From positions 1 through 42,979 of the forward strand of contig DUZQ01000015.1 in NCBI GenBank assembly GCA_013349435.1: a stretch of DNA of 42,979 nt, in the 5' to 3' direction. The DNA is from Planctomycetota bacterium. GTDB lineage: Bacteria; Planctomycetota; Phycisphaerae; Sedimentisphaerales; Anaerohalosphaeraceae. Of the stretch, positions 17,772 through 25,914 are shown one piece after another (the first letter of the stretch is position 1; each line of letters starts with the position of its first letter). The position numbers were made by a program, and so were the translations under genes. The notes beneath the pieces were generated by a model. The model was not told the DNA's origin, ran no database searches, and was given only the letters and a program-made list of their open reading frames with translations.

Positions 17772-18624
17772 AGATGTTACCTTTCAACTGTGCCAACACT
17801 TCTTCAAGGTCCTTCTTAAGCTCCGCGTATTTTTCACATTCTATTGCCTTTTCCAAAGATTGTATAGCCCTTGTATCGTTCATTGATGCTATCCCAAGTG
17901 CTGCGCCGTCGCGTACGTAAGCTGATGAACAGCCTAAACTTCTTTGAAGCAACCAAGAACGGGACGAATAGGTATTGTCGTCATCAACTCGACCCAACCA
18001 CCTCAGGGCTTCTGAGGCTAACTCAGGCGCCACTTTCTCTTTAAGAATCAAATGGCTTATCTCCAAGATGGCGAAGTCCCCTTTATTTATGACCAAGGAA
18101 CATATTTCAGACGAGAACTTGCTGATCATCCCATCCTCAAAACTCTCCTCAGCCCCCATCCCAAAAACGCGTCCTACTCTTTCCTTCAACTCACCCACCT
18201 CACCTTCGCTAACAATAACTTCCTTCCTCATCACGCAGGGAGTTTTTTCGATTTTTCTGCTTTCTGTTTCGCTAATAGCACCTTCCTCAGACCTCTCGAC
18301 GTTGATCAGGACGACTTGCCCTTGATCTAACCACGGCTTTCCCTCAAGAATTATCCGTGCCTTAAGCTTGTCTAAATCAACATCCTGGTATGCTTCCCAC
18401 GACTCCCCTTGGCGGGAGAATCTGGCTTGCCCCTTCCAAAAGTCCAGACTTTTTAGCTTGTTGATAGACTTATATCTAAAAGTATCTCGCCCACATGGTA
18501 TGACAAGTTGCTGGTGCGCCCCACCTGTGTATTGGCGGAACTGCTCAAACGGTTCGTCGTAAGAAACGTCAAAATCCCGGCATCCTGTTACAAAATCTTC
18601 GGTCATCCCTGTTTCAATCGCCAT
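17755..18624 (-). CDS. unknown protein with C-terminal HEAT-like repeats, second gene of cassette
   Basis: A 289-residue soluble protein. The first ~130 residues are a beta-rich region of no recognised family (RYKSINKLKSLDFW, KARIILEGKPWLDQGQVVL). The last ~110 residues are helical and resemble two or three HEAT-like repeats (SEALRWLGRV, AYVRDGAALGIASMNDTRAI, QSLEKAIECEKYAELKKDLE), which usually mediate protein binding. I use the ATG at 18624; a GTG at 18627 sits one codon upstream and shares the GAAGGATAA site. The start overlaps the end of the first cassette gene and the end overlaps the third gene, so all three are translationally coupled. No nuclease, NTPase or protease motif is visible. 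Confidence 0.78.
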   Translation of the reverse strand: MAIETGMTEDFVTGCRDFDVSYDEPFEQFRQYTGGAHQQLVIPCGRDTFRYKSINKLKSLDFWKGQARFSRQGESWEAYQDVDLDKLKARIILEGKPWLDQGQVVLINVERSEEGAISETESRKIEKTPCVMRKEVIVSEGEVGELKERVGRVFGMGAEESFEDGMISKFSSEICSLVINKGDFAILEISHLILKEKVAPELASEALRWLGRVDDDNTYSSRSWLLQRSLGCSSAYVRDGAALGIASMNDTRAIQSLEKAIECEKYAELKKDLEEVLAQLKGNICGAAS

Positions 18625-19243
18625 CACATTTATCCTTCAATTTCAGACTATATACGGACTTCAGCAAATCTAAGAGGTTAGCCTTCATTTCAAGGGCCTT
18701 ACTTTCAATCACGCTGGTAGCTTCTGTAGCCGACTTCACATCGGCGTGGAAATTTGCATCAATATCGAGAACACCATCACTCTTTAAAAAAGTCAAATTC
18801 AGAATGGTGTTATCTTGCTTGAGCCTTCTGCTCAACTTTTTATGCTCTACTTGCCACTTACTCGAACTTATGCTTGTATCATCCGGGGATTCAAACAACT
18901 TCAACACATTTTCCCCCGGCTCATCCTCCTTGAAACCAAAGTTGACGCCCACAGCAGAGATTGGTGTATGGAATAGCTCGTTCAGAACGCTGCAAGCCAT
19001 GTCCTCTGTTCTTTTCACACACTCATCGCTAAACTTTCTCATATCGAATACAACTCGGCTATCGCTTATGCTGATCGCAACGTTCTCATTACGGTATATC
19101 CTTGGCGCATTGGGTGCAACTGGGACAAGAATCTCCACATTCCTTACTTTGAGAATTTTCTTCCCAACCCAATCCGGCGAGAAAATCATTTGGTTCCAAT
19201 GACCTGCAATTACTATTGTCCATGAATTATCTTTTGGGATCAT
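18614..19243 (-). CDS. unknown protein, first gene of overlapping cassette
   Basis: A 209-residue soluble protein. Its layout (a short N-terminal beta region, HTPISAVGVNFGFKE near residue 95, a paired-beta region ending in DIDANFHADV, and a C-terminal helix) vaguely recalls the sporadically distributed TIGR04255-type proteins, but I cannot confirm this. The function is unknown. AAAGGG precedes the ATG. It is the promoter-proximal gene of the three-gene cassette and overlaps the next start by about 11-14 bases. Base composition is visibly more AT-rich than the phosphate and rarA genes on either side, which hints at acquisition by transfer. Confidence 0.75.
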   Translation of the reverse strand: MIPKDNSWTIVIAGHWNQMIFSPDWVGKKILKVRNVEILVPVAPNAPRIYRNENVAISISDSRVVFDMRKFSDECVKRTEDMACSVLNELFHTPISAVGVNFGFKEDEPGENVLKLFESPDDTSISSSKWQVEHKKLSRRLKQDNTILNLTFLKSDGVLDIDANFHADVKSATEATSVIESKALEMKANLLDLLKSVYSLKLKDKCDGD

Positions 19244-19378
19244 TCAGCGCCCTTTATTATGTTTTTGAAACTTGATCCCGATGGCCGATATACTGTCCCA
19301 TACAACAAATGCAGCTTATTCTGATATAAAACTTGAGTCTGTCAAACGAAACCTTTTTCCTCTATTTCCTGACCTTAC

Positions 19379-19407
19379 ATTATAGCCAAATCTTGAAAAC
19401 TTGTCAA
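19379..19407 (-). promoter_or_regulatory. perfect consensus promoter of the unknown three-gene cassette
   Basis: On the minus strand TTGACA, a 17-bp spacer and TATAAT, an exact consensus. The predicted leader to the first ATG is about 130 bases. A second TTGACA (complement of about 19350) lies inside that leader without a good -10. The rest of the 19244-19595 gap holds only this promoter and the rarA promoter. Confidence 0.75.
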
Positions 19408-19558
19408 ACCCAAAAACAATTCACTGCTTATAATTTGCGGGCTTATACTCTCTCTGTGGTATAAAATCTATACTATACCTCACCACTCACCCAGTCAACA
19501 GAAAAAATAGTAATTTTTGGACAAGACCGTCCAAAGCGGATCCTATCTGTTATTGCCG

Positions 19559-19588
19559 TTGCCAATTGGCCTGTCATCGGCGTATAAT
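19559..19588 (+). promoter_or_regulatory. rarA promoter, predicted leaderless transcript
   Basis: TTGCCA, an 18-bp spacer and TATAAT. The -10 ends 7 bases before the ATG at 19596, so transcription should begin at or one base before the start codon. No ribosome binding site is present, which fits leaderless translation. Confidence 0.6.
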
Positions 19589-19595
19589 ACAAAAT

Positions 19596-20939
19596 ATGGC
19601 TCGCGACAGTAACAATCCGTTATTCGCCGAAAGTGAGTGGGCAAAAATCGAGGCTGGTGCACCTTTAGCCGTACGTATGCGGCCCAGTTGTCTCGACGAA
19701 TTTGTCGGCCAGGACCACTTCGCAGGCCCCGGCAAGCTGCTGCGGAGGCTGCTCGATGCCGACCGGCTTACAAGCGTCATCTTCTACGGACCCCCCGGCA
19801 CCGGCAAAACATCCCTCGCAAACGTTATCGCAAAACATACAAAGTCCAAATTCCATTATCTTTCTGCACCGGCTGCCTCGGTCAAAGACCTGCGCCAAAT
19901 CATCGCTCTTGCCCGCGACCGCCTTGTAACCACAGCGGAAAAGACCGTATTGTTTATCGATGAGATTCACCGTTTCAACCGTGCCCAGCAGGACGTGCTT
20001 TTGGATGATGTCGAAAACGGAGTTGTGATACTCATCGGTGCCACCACCGAAAACCCTTTCTTCTCCGTTAATTCTCCCCTTATCAGCAGGAGCACCGTCT
20101 TTAAGTTCGAACCGCTCCAGACAGAAGATGTGCTGTCGATATTAAAAAGGGCCTTGTCGGACACAGAGCGGGGCCTTGGCGCTCTTGATATAGAGGCTGA
20201 TGATGATGCCCTCAAGTTCCTTGCCGTTATATCTGACGGCGACGCCCGCCGGGCGCTGGCCGGTCTGGAAATAGGGTGCCTTTCCCAGTTAAAAACCGCT
20301 GGTAAGAAGAAAATCCGGCTTACTCTTGAGGCGGCAAAGGAATCCGTGCAGCAAAAAGCAATTCACTACGACCCCACCGGCGATACCCACTACGACCTCG
20401 CCAGTGCGTTTCAAAAGAGCATGCGGGGCTCCGACCCTGATGCAACCGTATATTGGCTCGCAAGGATGATTGCAGGCGGCCAGGACCAGCGCTTTATAGC
20501 CCGCCGAATCGCCGTCTGCGCCGCAGAAGACGTCGGCAACGCAGACCCGATGGCTACCGTCCTTGCATCTGCAGCCGTACAAATTGCCGAATTCGTTGGC
20601 CTGCCCGAGGCCCAGCTTGCTCTCGCCCAGGCCGCTATATACGTTGCCTGTGCGCCGAAGTCCAACGCCTCCGCAAAGGCAATCTGGGATGCACTTGACG
20701 ATGTCAAGAACGGAAGGACAATACCCGTTCCCGCACACCTGCGCGACAGTCACTACAGCGGTGCGATTAAGTTGGGCCACGGTCAGGGCTACAAATACCC
20801 CCACAACAGCCCGACAGGATTCGTCCTTCAGGATTATATCGGTCGGGATTTGAAAAAAAAGTATTATGAGCCGAAGAATCGGGGTCGGGAAAAAATTATT
20901 GGCGAATATTTGCAAAAATTGCGAAATAATATAGAATAG
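19596..20939 (+). CDS. rarA: replication-associated recombination protein A (AAA+ ATPase)
   Basis: A 447-residue AAA+ ATPase of the RarA/MgsA (WRNIP1) family, related to clamp-loader subunits and acting at stalled replication forks. The Walker A motif GPPGTGKT is at 65-72 and Walker B LFIDEIHRFN at 119-128. Sensor 1 is in ILIGATTENPFFSVN. The C-terminal MgsA tetramerisation domain contains GSDPDATVYWLARMI and GGQDQRFIARRI. I chose the ATG at 19596 because a TATAAT box lies directly upstream; a TTG further 5' would lie upstream of the predicted transcript start. It opens a co-directional run of six genes. Confidence 0.95.
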   Translation: MARDSNNPLFAESEWAKIEAGAPLAVRMRPSCLDEFVGQDHFAGPGKLLRRLLDADRLTSVIFYGPPGTGKTSLANVIAKHTKSKFHYLSAPAASVKDLRQIIALARDRLVTTAEKTVLFIDEIHRFNRAQQDVLLDDVENGVVILIGATTENPFFSVNSPLISRSTVFKFEPLQTEDVLSILKRALSDTERGLGALDIEADDDALKFLAVISDGDARRALAGLEIGCLSQLKTAGKKKIRLTLEAAKESVQQKAIHYDPTGDTHYDLASAFQKSMRGSDPDATVYWLARMIAGGQDQRFIARRIAVCAAEDVGNADPMATVLASAAVQIAEFVGLPEAQLALAQAAIYVACAPKSNASAKAIWDALDDVKNGRTIPVPAHLRDSHYSGAIKLGHGQGYKYPHNSPTGFVLQDYIGRDLKKKYYEPKNRGREKIIGEYLQKLRNNIE

Positions 20940-20992
20940 CTGTGTCAAATGCCGGCACGGTGTTTCTGACTTTATTTTATGAGGATATCTGT

Positions 20993-21559
20993 ATGGATAA
21001 AGCGCAGATGAGGCGGGAGCTTAAAACTCGTCTGATGGAGCTTACCGAGTACCAGAGAACCACCTCCAGCAGAAAGGCTTGTGAGTTTCTTGTCGATACC
21101 GATCAGTTCAAACGCGCTTCAGTCGTGATGTTTTATCTGGCACTGCCACACGAAATCGATATAACGCCGGCCATTCTCCATGCCTGGCAGAAGGGAAAAA
21201 CTGTTGCTGTACCAAAAGTTTCCTGGCAGCAGAGGCACATGATACCGGTCGAGATAACTTCACTCGAAACCGGCGCCGATACCGAGGCGACCGCTTTGCA
21301 AAATCCAGTACCCGGCACACCAATGCCCCCCGAAGATATTGACCTTGTTATTACACCGGGCCTGGCTTTCGATAAAAAGGGACATCGGCTTGGCAGAGGA
21401 GGGGCGTATTATGACAGATTTTTCAACTCGAACAAGCTCAAAGCATGCAAGTTTGGATTCGCGTTCAGCCAGCAGATAGTAGAAAATGTGCCGACCGACA
21501 GTCACGATAAACCTATGGACTTTATCGTTACCGAGACCGGCGTAATAAAATGTGAATAA
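20993..21559 (+). CDS. 5-formyltetrahydrofolate cyclo-ligase
   Basis: A 188-residue enzyme that converts 5-formyl-THF to 5,10-methenyl-THF with ATP, returning stored folate to one-carbon metabolism. The family signature GRGGAYYDRF is at about residues 141-150, and the N-terminal KAQMRREL region is typical of the group. Length is normal. The ATG at 20993 is preceded by GAGGAT; a longer frame opening at 20942 overlaps the rarA region without a ribosome binding site. It lies 53 bases after rarA and 20 bases before the L,D-transpeptidase. Confidence 0.93.
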   Translation: MDKAQMRRELKTRLMELTEYQRTTSSRKACEFLVDTDQFKRASVVMFYLALPHEIDITPAILHAWQKGKTVAVPKVSWQQRHMIPVEITSLETGADTEATALQNPVPGTPMPPEDIDLVITPGLAFDKKGHRLGRGGAYYDRFFNSNKLKACKFGFAFSQQIVENVPTDSHDKPMDFIVTETGVIKCE

Positions 21560-21579
21560 TATTCAAGGAGGAAAGTATC

Positions 21580-22662
21580 ATGGCAAAGTACCGTTATCAA
21601 CCCTATCGGGTCCGAAGGACAAGAAACCGCAATATCGCATATTTCGCCCTCGCTGTCGTTGTGATTATTGCCGGCGTGATATTTCTCAAAAAGATGCGCC
21701 GGCCCAATCAGGCTATAGGCCGAATCACCGAACCTGATGCCGAAGTTATCGACTTGACACCGGCCGAAACCGATGTTGCCCCCCAACCGACCGATATTCA
21801 CCTGCCCGAATCGCTGCCGGAACCGGAGATTATACCTCCGCCTGAACCGAAGCCACAGGCGGAACCTGAAAAAACCGCCATCGAAACCGATGACCAGGAC
21901 GACCGGACCGCACAGCTTATTACCGAGGCAAAGCAGGACATAAAAAACGGAAAAATTATCGCCGCTCGGGATAAACTCAACCAGGTGCTGCTTGCGGCAC
22001 CTTTGAGTTACCAACAGAGACAGGCTGTCAAAGCCAACCTCGCCGATCTCTCGGAAAAATGGCTTTTCAGCAGAAACCCCTACGCCGGCGACACCCTTAC
22101 CGGAACTTACAAAGTCCAGCCGGGAGACCTGTTGAGCCAGATTGCAAAGAACTATAAAGTCCCGTACGAAATCCTGATGACCATAAATAACATCAGGCGG
22201 CCGCGGGACCTCCGCGCCGGTGACACTATCAAGGTAATAAACGGGCCGTTCCACGCTATTGTCTATCGTTCAACCTTTACACTTGATTTGTATCTCGGAA
22301 ATAAAACTTATGTCAAAAGTTACAGGGTCGGACTTGGCGAGAAGGATATGGAGACTCCCACCGGAAAATGGCGGGTAAGGACCGGCGGAAAACTCATTAA
22401 GCCCACATGGACCGACCCGGTAACCGGCAGAACTTACGTTGCAGACGACCCTGATTATCCGTTAGGCTCAAGATGGATCGCGCTGGAGGGACTTGAAGGA
22501 AACGCAAAGGGCAGAGCCGGCTTCGCCGTCCACGGTACAAAAGAACCCGAAACAATCGGAACACGCTCCTCACGTGGTTGTATAAGGCTCTTAAACGGTG
22601 AAGTCATTGAGTTGTATAATATGCTTGTGCCGGAGCTTTCCGAGGTACGTGTGGTCGATTGA
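21580..22662 (+). CDS. membrane-anchored L,D-transpeptidase with LysM domain
   Basis: A 360-residue cell-wall enzyme. A single transmembrane helix (about 18-36) is followed by a Pro/Glu-rich linker (about 60-110), a helical region, a LysM peptidoglycan-binding domain (about 165-212: YKVQPGDLLSQIAKNYKVPY) and a YkuD catalytic domain. The active site has His318 in HGTKEP and Cys334 in SRGCIRL. Such enzymes form 3-3 crosslinks in peptidoglycan or attach proteins to it. AAGGAGGAAAG before the ATG is a strong ribosome binding site. The presence of this enzyme fits evidence that planctomycetes do make peptidoglycan. Confidence 0.93.
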   Translation: MAKYRYQPYRVRRTRNRNIAYFALAVVVIIAGVIFLKKMRRPNQAIGRITEPDAEVIDLTPAETDVAPQPTDIHLPESLPEPEIIPPPEPKPQAEPEKTAIETDDQDDRTAQLITEAKQDIKNGKIIAARDKLNQVLLAAPLSYQQRQAVKANLADLSEKWLFSRNPYAGDTLTGTYKVQPGDLLSQIAKNYKVPYEILMTINNIRRPRDLRAGDTIKVINGPFHAIVYRSTFTLDLYLGNKTYVKSYRVGLGEKDMETPTGKWRVRTGGKLIKPTWTDPVTGRTYVADDPDYPLGSRWIALEGLEGNAKGRAGFAVHGTKEPETIGTRSSRGCIRLLNGEVIELYNMLVPELSEVRVVD

Positions 22663-22696
22663 GAATTTCCCGACCTGTGTGTGGAGGTTTCTGAGA

Positions 22697-23593
22697 ATGA
22701 CTTGCACAAACCGCCCAGGCGGTATTACAATGTGGGCCTGGATATTTTCGGTCGCCGCCCATCTCGTATTACTCGCGGTTTTTGCACGGGTCAGGTTCTC
22801 ACTTGTACCGGATGCTCCCTCGCCTGCGACAATACCTGTAGTTGCCGTCGAGCAAATAGAACAAATAATAAAACAGGCCGCCATCCTCCCAAAGCCAAAG
22901 GTCAAAAGGTTTCTGTCCAATCGTACCGTCAAAAGAGAAAACGAGATTAACTTCCCTGCTGAAGTACGAACAGATGAATTCTACAAGCAAAAAAGTCTGC
23001 CCGAAGCACTCGCCACAGGCGGTATTGAAATGTTATCTTCCGTTCACTTTTCACACGACCGCACCGAGTTCTTCGGTCAATCTACCAGCCTTCGCAGGAT
23101 TTGTTACGTTGTCGATTGCTCCGGCAGCATGCAGGGTATGTTCAGCCGAGTACGAAAACAGCTAAAAAACTCAATCGCAAAGCTCCTGCCCGACCATTAT
23201 TTCTGCATCATATTCTTCGGCGGCGAGCGGTTGCTTGAATCGGGCCGGGGAAAATTACGACGGGCTACTCCGGACGAAAAATCGGCTGCGTCAGCTTTCA
23301 TAGACACTGTCGGTCCCACAGGAGGCACAAATGTACTCGCCGCCGTAGAGCGAGCTATGCGATTGAGCGACCCGGCCGGAAAAGGCCCCCAACTGATATA
23401 TTTGCTTACCGACGGCCTGGACCTTGATCGCCTCGATAACGCGGATTTTGCCTTGCACGTTGAATATCTGCGGAAAAAACTTGCACCTGAAACAAAAATT
23501 AATACCATAGGTTTCTGGGCGCAGCCTGATGATTGCCGGGTTTTGCAGGCAGTCGCTCGAATCAGTAACGGCCAATTTACAAATATTGACTGA
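22697..23593 (+). CDS. membrane-anchored VWA-domain protein
   Basis: A 298-residue protein with one N-terminal transmembrane helix (about 12-34) and a C-terminal von Willebrand factor A domain. The MIDAS metal site begins with DCSGS in RICYVVDCSGSMQG and continues with the threonine in GGTNV and the aspartate in LTDGLD. The ATG at 22697 has TGGAGGT 10 bases upstream; a longer frame would overlap the transpeptidase by 65 bases. It precedes ExbB and ExbD homologues, so it may couple to that proton channel as a periplasmic adhesion or assembly factor. Function unknown. Confidence 0.9.
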   Translation: MTCTNRPGGITMWAWIFSVAAHLVLLAVFARVRFSLVPDAPSPATIPVVAVEQIEQIIKQAAILPKPKVKRFLSNRTVKRENEINFPAEVRTDEFYKQKSLPEALATGGIEMLSSVHFSHDRTEFFGQSTSLRRICYVVDCSGSMQGMFSRVRKQLKNSIAKLLPDHYFCIIFFGGERLLESGRGKLRRATPDEKSAASAFIDTVGPTGGTNVLAAVERAMRLSDPAGKGPQLIYLLTDGLDLDRLDNADFALHVEYLRKKLAPETKINTIGFWAQPDDCRVLQAVARISNGQFTNID

Positions 23594-23628
23594 CGGAAAG
23601 CGCAGGTATGCGTTTATGATAAATAGGG

Positions 23629-24681
23629 ATGGAGTCGCGCCGCGTGAATAAGGATAAACATCGCCGATGCCGAGCCGGAACGTGCGGAGATAAAATCGCT
23701 CTTGCGACACTTGTAACTGCCGCCGTTTTGACTTCGGCCGACCCGGCATACGCCGCCGGCATTGCAGGATTATTCAATCTTAATCCGGATACGAAGACAT
23801 TTTTCTTTCACTTCGTTGTTGCAGGAGGGCCGATTGTCTGGGTTATCCTGCTGCCTATGTCTGTTATCACAGGCTGTCTTGCTGTTGACCTTGCCTTTTC
23901 CATCCGCCGAAAAAAACTGCTTCCTGTCAGTGCAGCAGCCGGAATCGCAAAAGCCGCGAAAAATCCCGGCCCGGCCGACCTGCCCGAAAAATTAAAAGGC
24001 TCCGCCGACCTGCTGAGCCGGGCGGTGTCGGACGCAATCAAAAGGTCAATGCAGCTAAATGACAATCAGCAGCATCTTTCCCGCTTCGCCGCTGATGCCC
24101 TGCAGGCCCGCGCTATGAGCCTCCTCCGCAAGGTCGAATGGTGCAATATCATCGGCAATGTCGCTCCGATGGTGGGGCTTTTCGGGACCGTATTTGGAAT
24201 GATAAAGGCTTTCAACCTCTTGGGTGTTTCAGGCGGACAGCCCAGACCCGACCAGTTGGCAGCAGCCATCTCTATTGCTCTTATCACCACCTTCTGGGGG
24301 CTGCTCATAGCCATCCCCGCCCTTGCAATTGCAGGGATATTCAACACCAGAATAAAGAATATTTTCAGCGAGGCGGCGATTGAACTTGAAGCACTGCTGA
24401 CGAAGATAAAACTTCCGCCTGCTGAGCAACAGCGGCCAGTCGCGCCCGGGCGGCTTGAACCACGGCAAGCCGCAAAAGCCCGGTCCGTACAGAAGCTTCC
24501 CGTAACAGAGGTCTCGGCTGCGGACAAGAGTACAAAGCAACCCATGCAGCCAAACCGTCTCCAGGCAAAACCTGTGCAGACGCAATCTGCAAAGCCGGGC
24601 AACAAAAAAAGAAATCAGCCCGGCCCCGCTCCTTATAAAGCCCGCGGCGGCCGAAGGCAGTTTCCTGCAAAACCGGGGTAG
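23629..24681 (+). CDS. ExbB/TolQ/MotA-family proton-channel subunit
   Basis: A 350-residue membrane protein. After an N-terminal signal-like segment it has three transmembrane helices (about 60-88, 170-195 and 208-230) with the MotA/TolQ/ExbB signature: NVAPMVGLFGTVFGMIKAF, then an AAAISIALITTFWGLLIAIPAL helix. The C-terminal ~95 residues are a Pro/Lys/Gln-rich basic tail that is longer than in E. coli ExbB. The family uses the proton gradient to drive outer-membrane transport or other work together with ExbD. The ATG at 23629 is weakly supported; a GTG at 23644 is possible. It ends 12 bases before exbD. Confidence 0.92.
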   Translation: MESRRVNKDKHRRCRAGTCGDKIALATLVTAAVLTSADPAYAAGIAGLFNLNPDTKTFFFHFVVAGGPIVWVILLPMSVITGCLAVDLAFSIRRKKLLPVSAAAGIAKAAKNPGPADLPEKLKGSADLLSRAVSDAIKRSMQLNDNQQHLSRFAADALQARAMSLLRKVEWCNIIGNVAPMVGLFGTVFGMIKAFNLLGVSGGQPRPDQLAAAISIALITTFWGLLIAIPALAIAGIFNTRIKNIFSEAAIELEALLTKIKLPPAEQQRPVAPGRLEPRQAAKARSVQKLPVTEVSAADKSTKQPMQPNRLQAKPVQTQSAKPGNKKRNQPGPAPYKARGGRRQFPAKPG

Positions 24682-24693
24682 TAAGGACAGGTT

Positions 24694-25158
24694 ATGTTGC
24701 GAATATTAGCTCGTCAAACAAATATCTCCTCTTTCAACATGACACCCATTATCGATATCGTTTTCTTGCTGATAATCTTCTTTTTGCTCGTCTGCCAGTT
24801 CATCGTCGCCGAAAATTTTGATGTAACCGTCCCCGACAATATCAGCTCGGGACAACCGGCCCCGGACGCCGACCAACAGATAACCACCGTTACCGTTATG
24901 CCCGACGATACCGGCCGATCCATCTACGCAGTCGGTTCTGAAATCATCACCGGCAAGTCTCGCGAAGACATCTCTTGCACTATTGCCGCACAGATTGACA
25001 CACAACTGCAACACCTCAGACGCAGAAAAAGAGTCGTCTGTTTGCGAATCGATAAGCACATATCTTTTCGCGACAGCCAATACGCCCTTGCAGGCGTAAG
25101 CCAAAGCACCGCAACCGACTTGAAACTGGCTGTCACAAAACAAAAATTCGAAAAATGA
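24694..25158 (+). CDS. ExbD/TolR-family energy-coupling protein
   Basis: A 154-residue protein with one N-terminal transmembrane helix (about 15-40) containing the channel-lining Asp in NMTPIIDIVFLLIIFFLL. A periplasmic domain follows. With the preceding ExbB it should form a proton-driven motor. The gene follows exbB after 12 bases, with GGACAGG before the ATG. Together with the VWA protein this is the VWA-ExbB-ExbD arrangement often seen in planctomycetes; TonB is not encoded here. Confidence 0.93.
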   Translation: MLRILARQTNISSFNMTPIIDIVFLLIIFFLLVCQFIVAENFDVTVPDNISSGQPAPDADQQITTVTVMPDDTGRSIYAVGSEIITGKSREDISCTIAAQIDTQLQHLRRRKRVVCLRIDKHISFRDSQYALAGVSQSTATDLKLAVTKQKFEK

Positions 25159-25189
25159 TACCCGACAAATAATCCAACTGTTATTTTTC

Positions 25190-25218
25190 TTGACAACGAT
25201 ATAAAGGTAGGGCATACT
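25190..25218 (+). promoter_or_regulatory. promoter of the small lipoprotein gene
   Basis: TTGACA, a 17-bp spacer and CATACT. The leader to the ATG at 25274 is about 50 bases and ends in GAAAGGAAAAAA. Confidence 0.65.
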
Positions 25219-25273
25219 ATGGGCCTGTTCGTTTCTTGCATGAGAACTCTTAATCAAACCGAAAGGAAAAAAA

Positions 25274-25687
25274 ATGGGTAAATCGCTAATTTCAGTGATA
25301 GTCACTGCTGGTTTGTTGGTCGCAGGGTGTGAAATGGCGGGGGGTATGAGCGAAAATGCAAAGCTGACGGCTGCTCTCGGTCAGTGGAAAACCGCTCTTG
25401 AAGAACAGGACCTTGACAAAATGATGGAACCATACTCCGAAGATTACGAGGGCGAGCGTGGAGAAGGGAGGGAAGGTGTGCGTCGATTTCTTGAAAGGAT
25501 GATGGACGAGGGTGCTCTCGAAGATGTTGAGATGGATGTCAGCGAGGCCGAGATAAAAATCAACGGCGACAAGGCCACGGTCGGCCCGATAGTTTACACC
25601 GGCGACTGGGGCGAAATAGAAATGACACGAATCCTCAAGAAGGAGTCGGACGGCGTCTGGCGAGTAGTCGGAACCGAACGATATTAA
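25274..25687 (+). CDS. small lipoprotein with NTF2-like (SnoaL/DUF4440) domain
   Basis: A 137-residue predicted lipoprotein: the signal is followed by the lipobox LLVAGC (Cys19). The mature part looks like a compact NTF2/SnoaL-type fold, with LTAALGQWKTALEEQDLDKM, EGREGVRRFLERMM, and C-terminal strands that end in DGVWRVVGTERY. These folds bind small ligands or act as scaffolds; no active-site residues can be assigned. It has its own promoter. A protein with a similar strand pattern (begins MSQIFETQWP) is encoded at 29883-30494. Confidence 0.8.
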   Translation: MGKSLISVIVTAGLLVAGCEMAGGMSENAKLTAALGQWKTALEEQDLDKMMEPYSEDYEGERGEGREGVRRFLERMMDEGALEDVEMDVSEAEIKINGDKATVGPIVYTGDWGEIEMTRILKKESDGVWRVVGTERY

Positions 25688-25736
25688 GACCGCCTTAAAT
25701 CGGTTCCGAAACAATGATTTGTTTGAGGCTTCGCCT

Positions 25737-25785
25737 CGACCCGATTAATTCTTGGATTCCCGCGCAGGAGCAAATCTCAGAGTGA
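25737..25785. repeat. degenerate copy of the dispersed TTCCCGCG repeat
   Basis: GATTAATTCTTGGATTCCCGCG followed by GAGTGAGCG shares pieces in the same order with the repeats at 5598 and 42859 (GTTAATTC, ATTCCCGCG, GTGAGCGA), but is too eroded for a firm family assignment. Nothing else is visible between 25688 and 25914. Confidence 0.35.
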
Positions 25786-25914
25786 GCGCCGAAAGGCGAG
25801 TGTTTGACTGTGGCAAGGCAGCAGAGACAAGGGTCTGCGGTTTTGTGCAACTGAAAGCTTAAAAACGCCTATGGCTTCAGATTCGGCTGGAGTAAACCGC
25901 TAAAAAGGCACGCC

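Noticed and set aside
17755-18624. Considered as a known anti-phage ATPase or nuclease component
   Set aside because: No Walker motif, PD-(D/E)XK, HNH or similar catalytic pattern is visible in any of the three cassette proteins.
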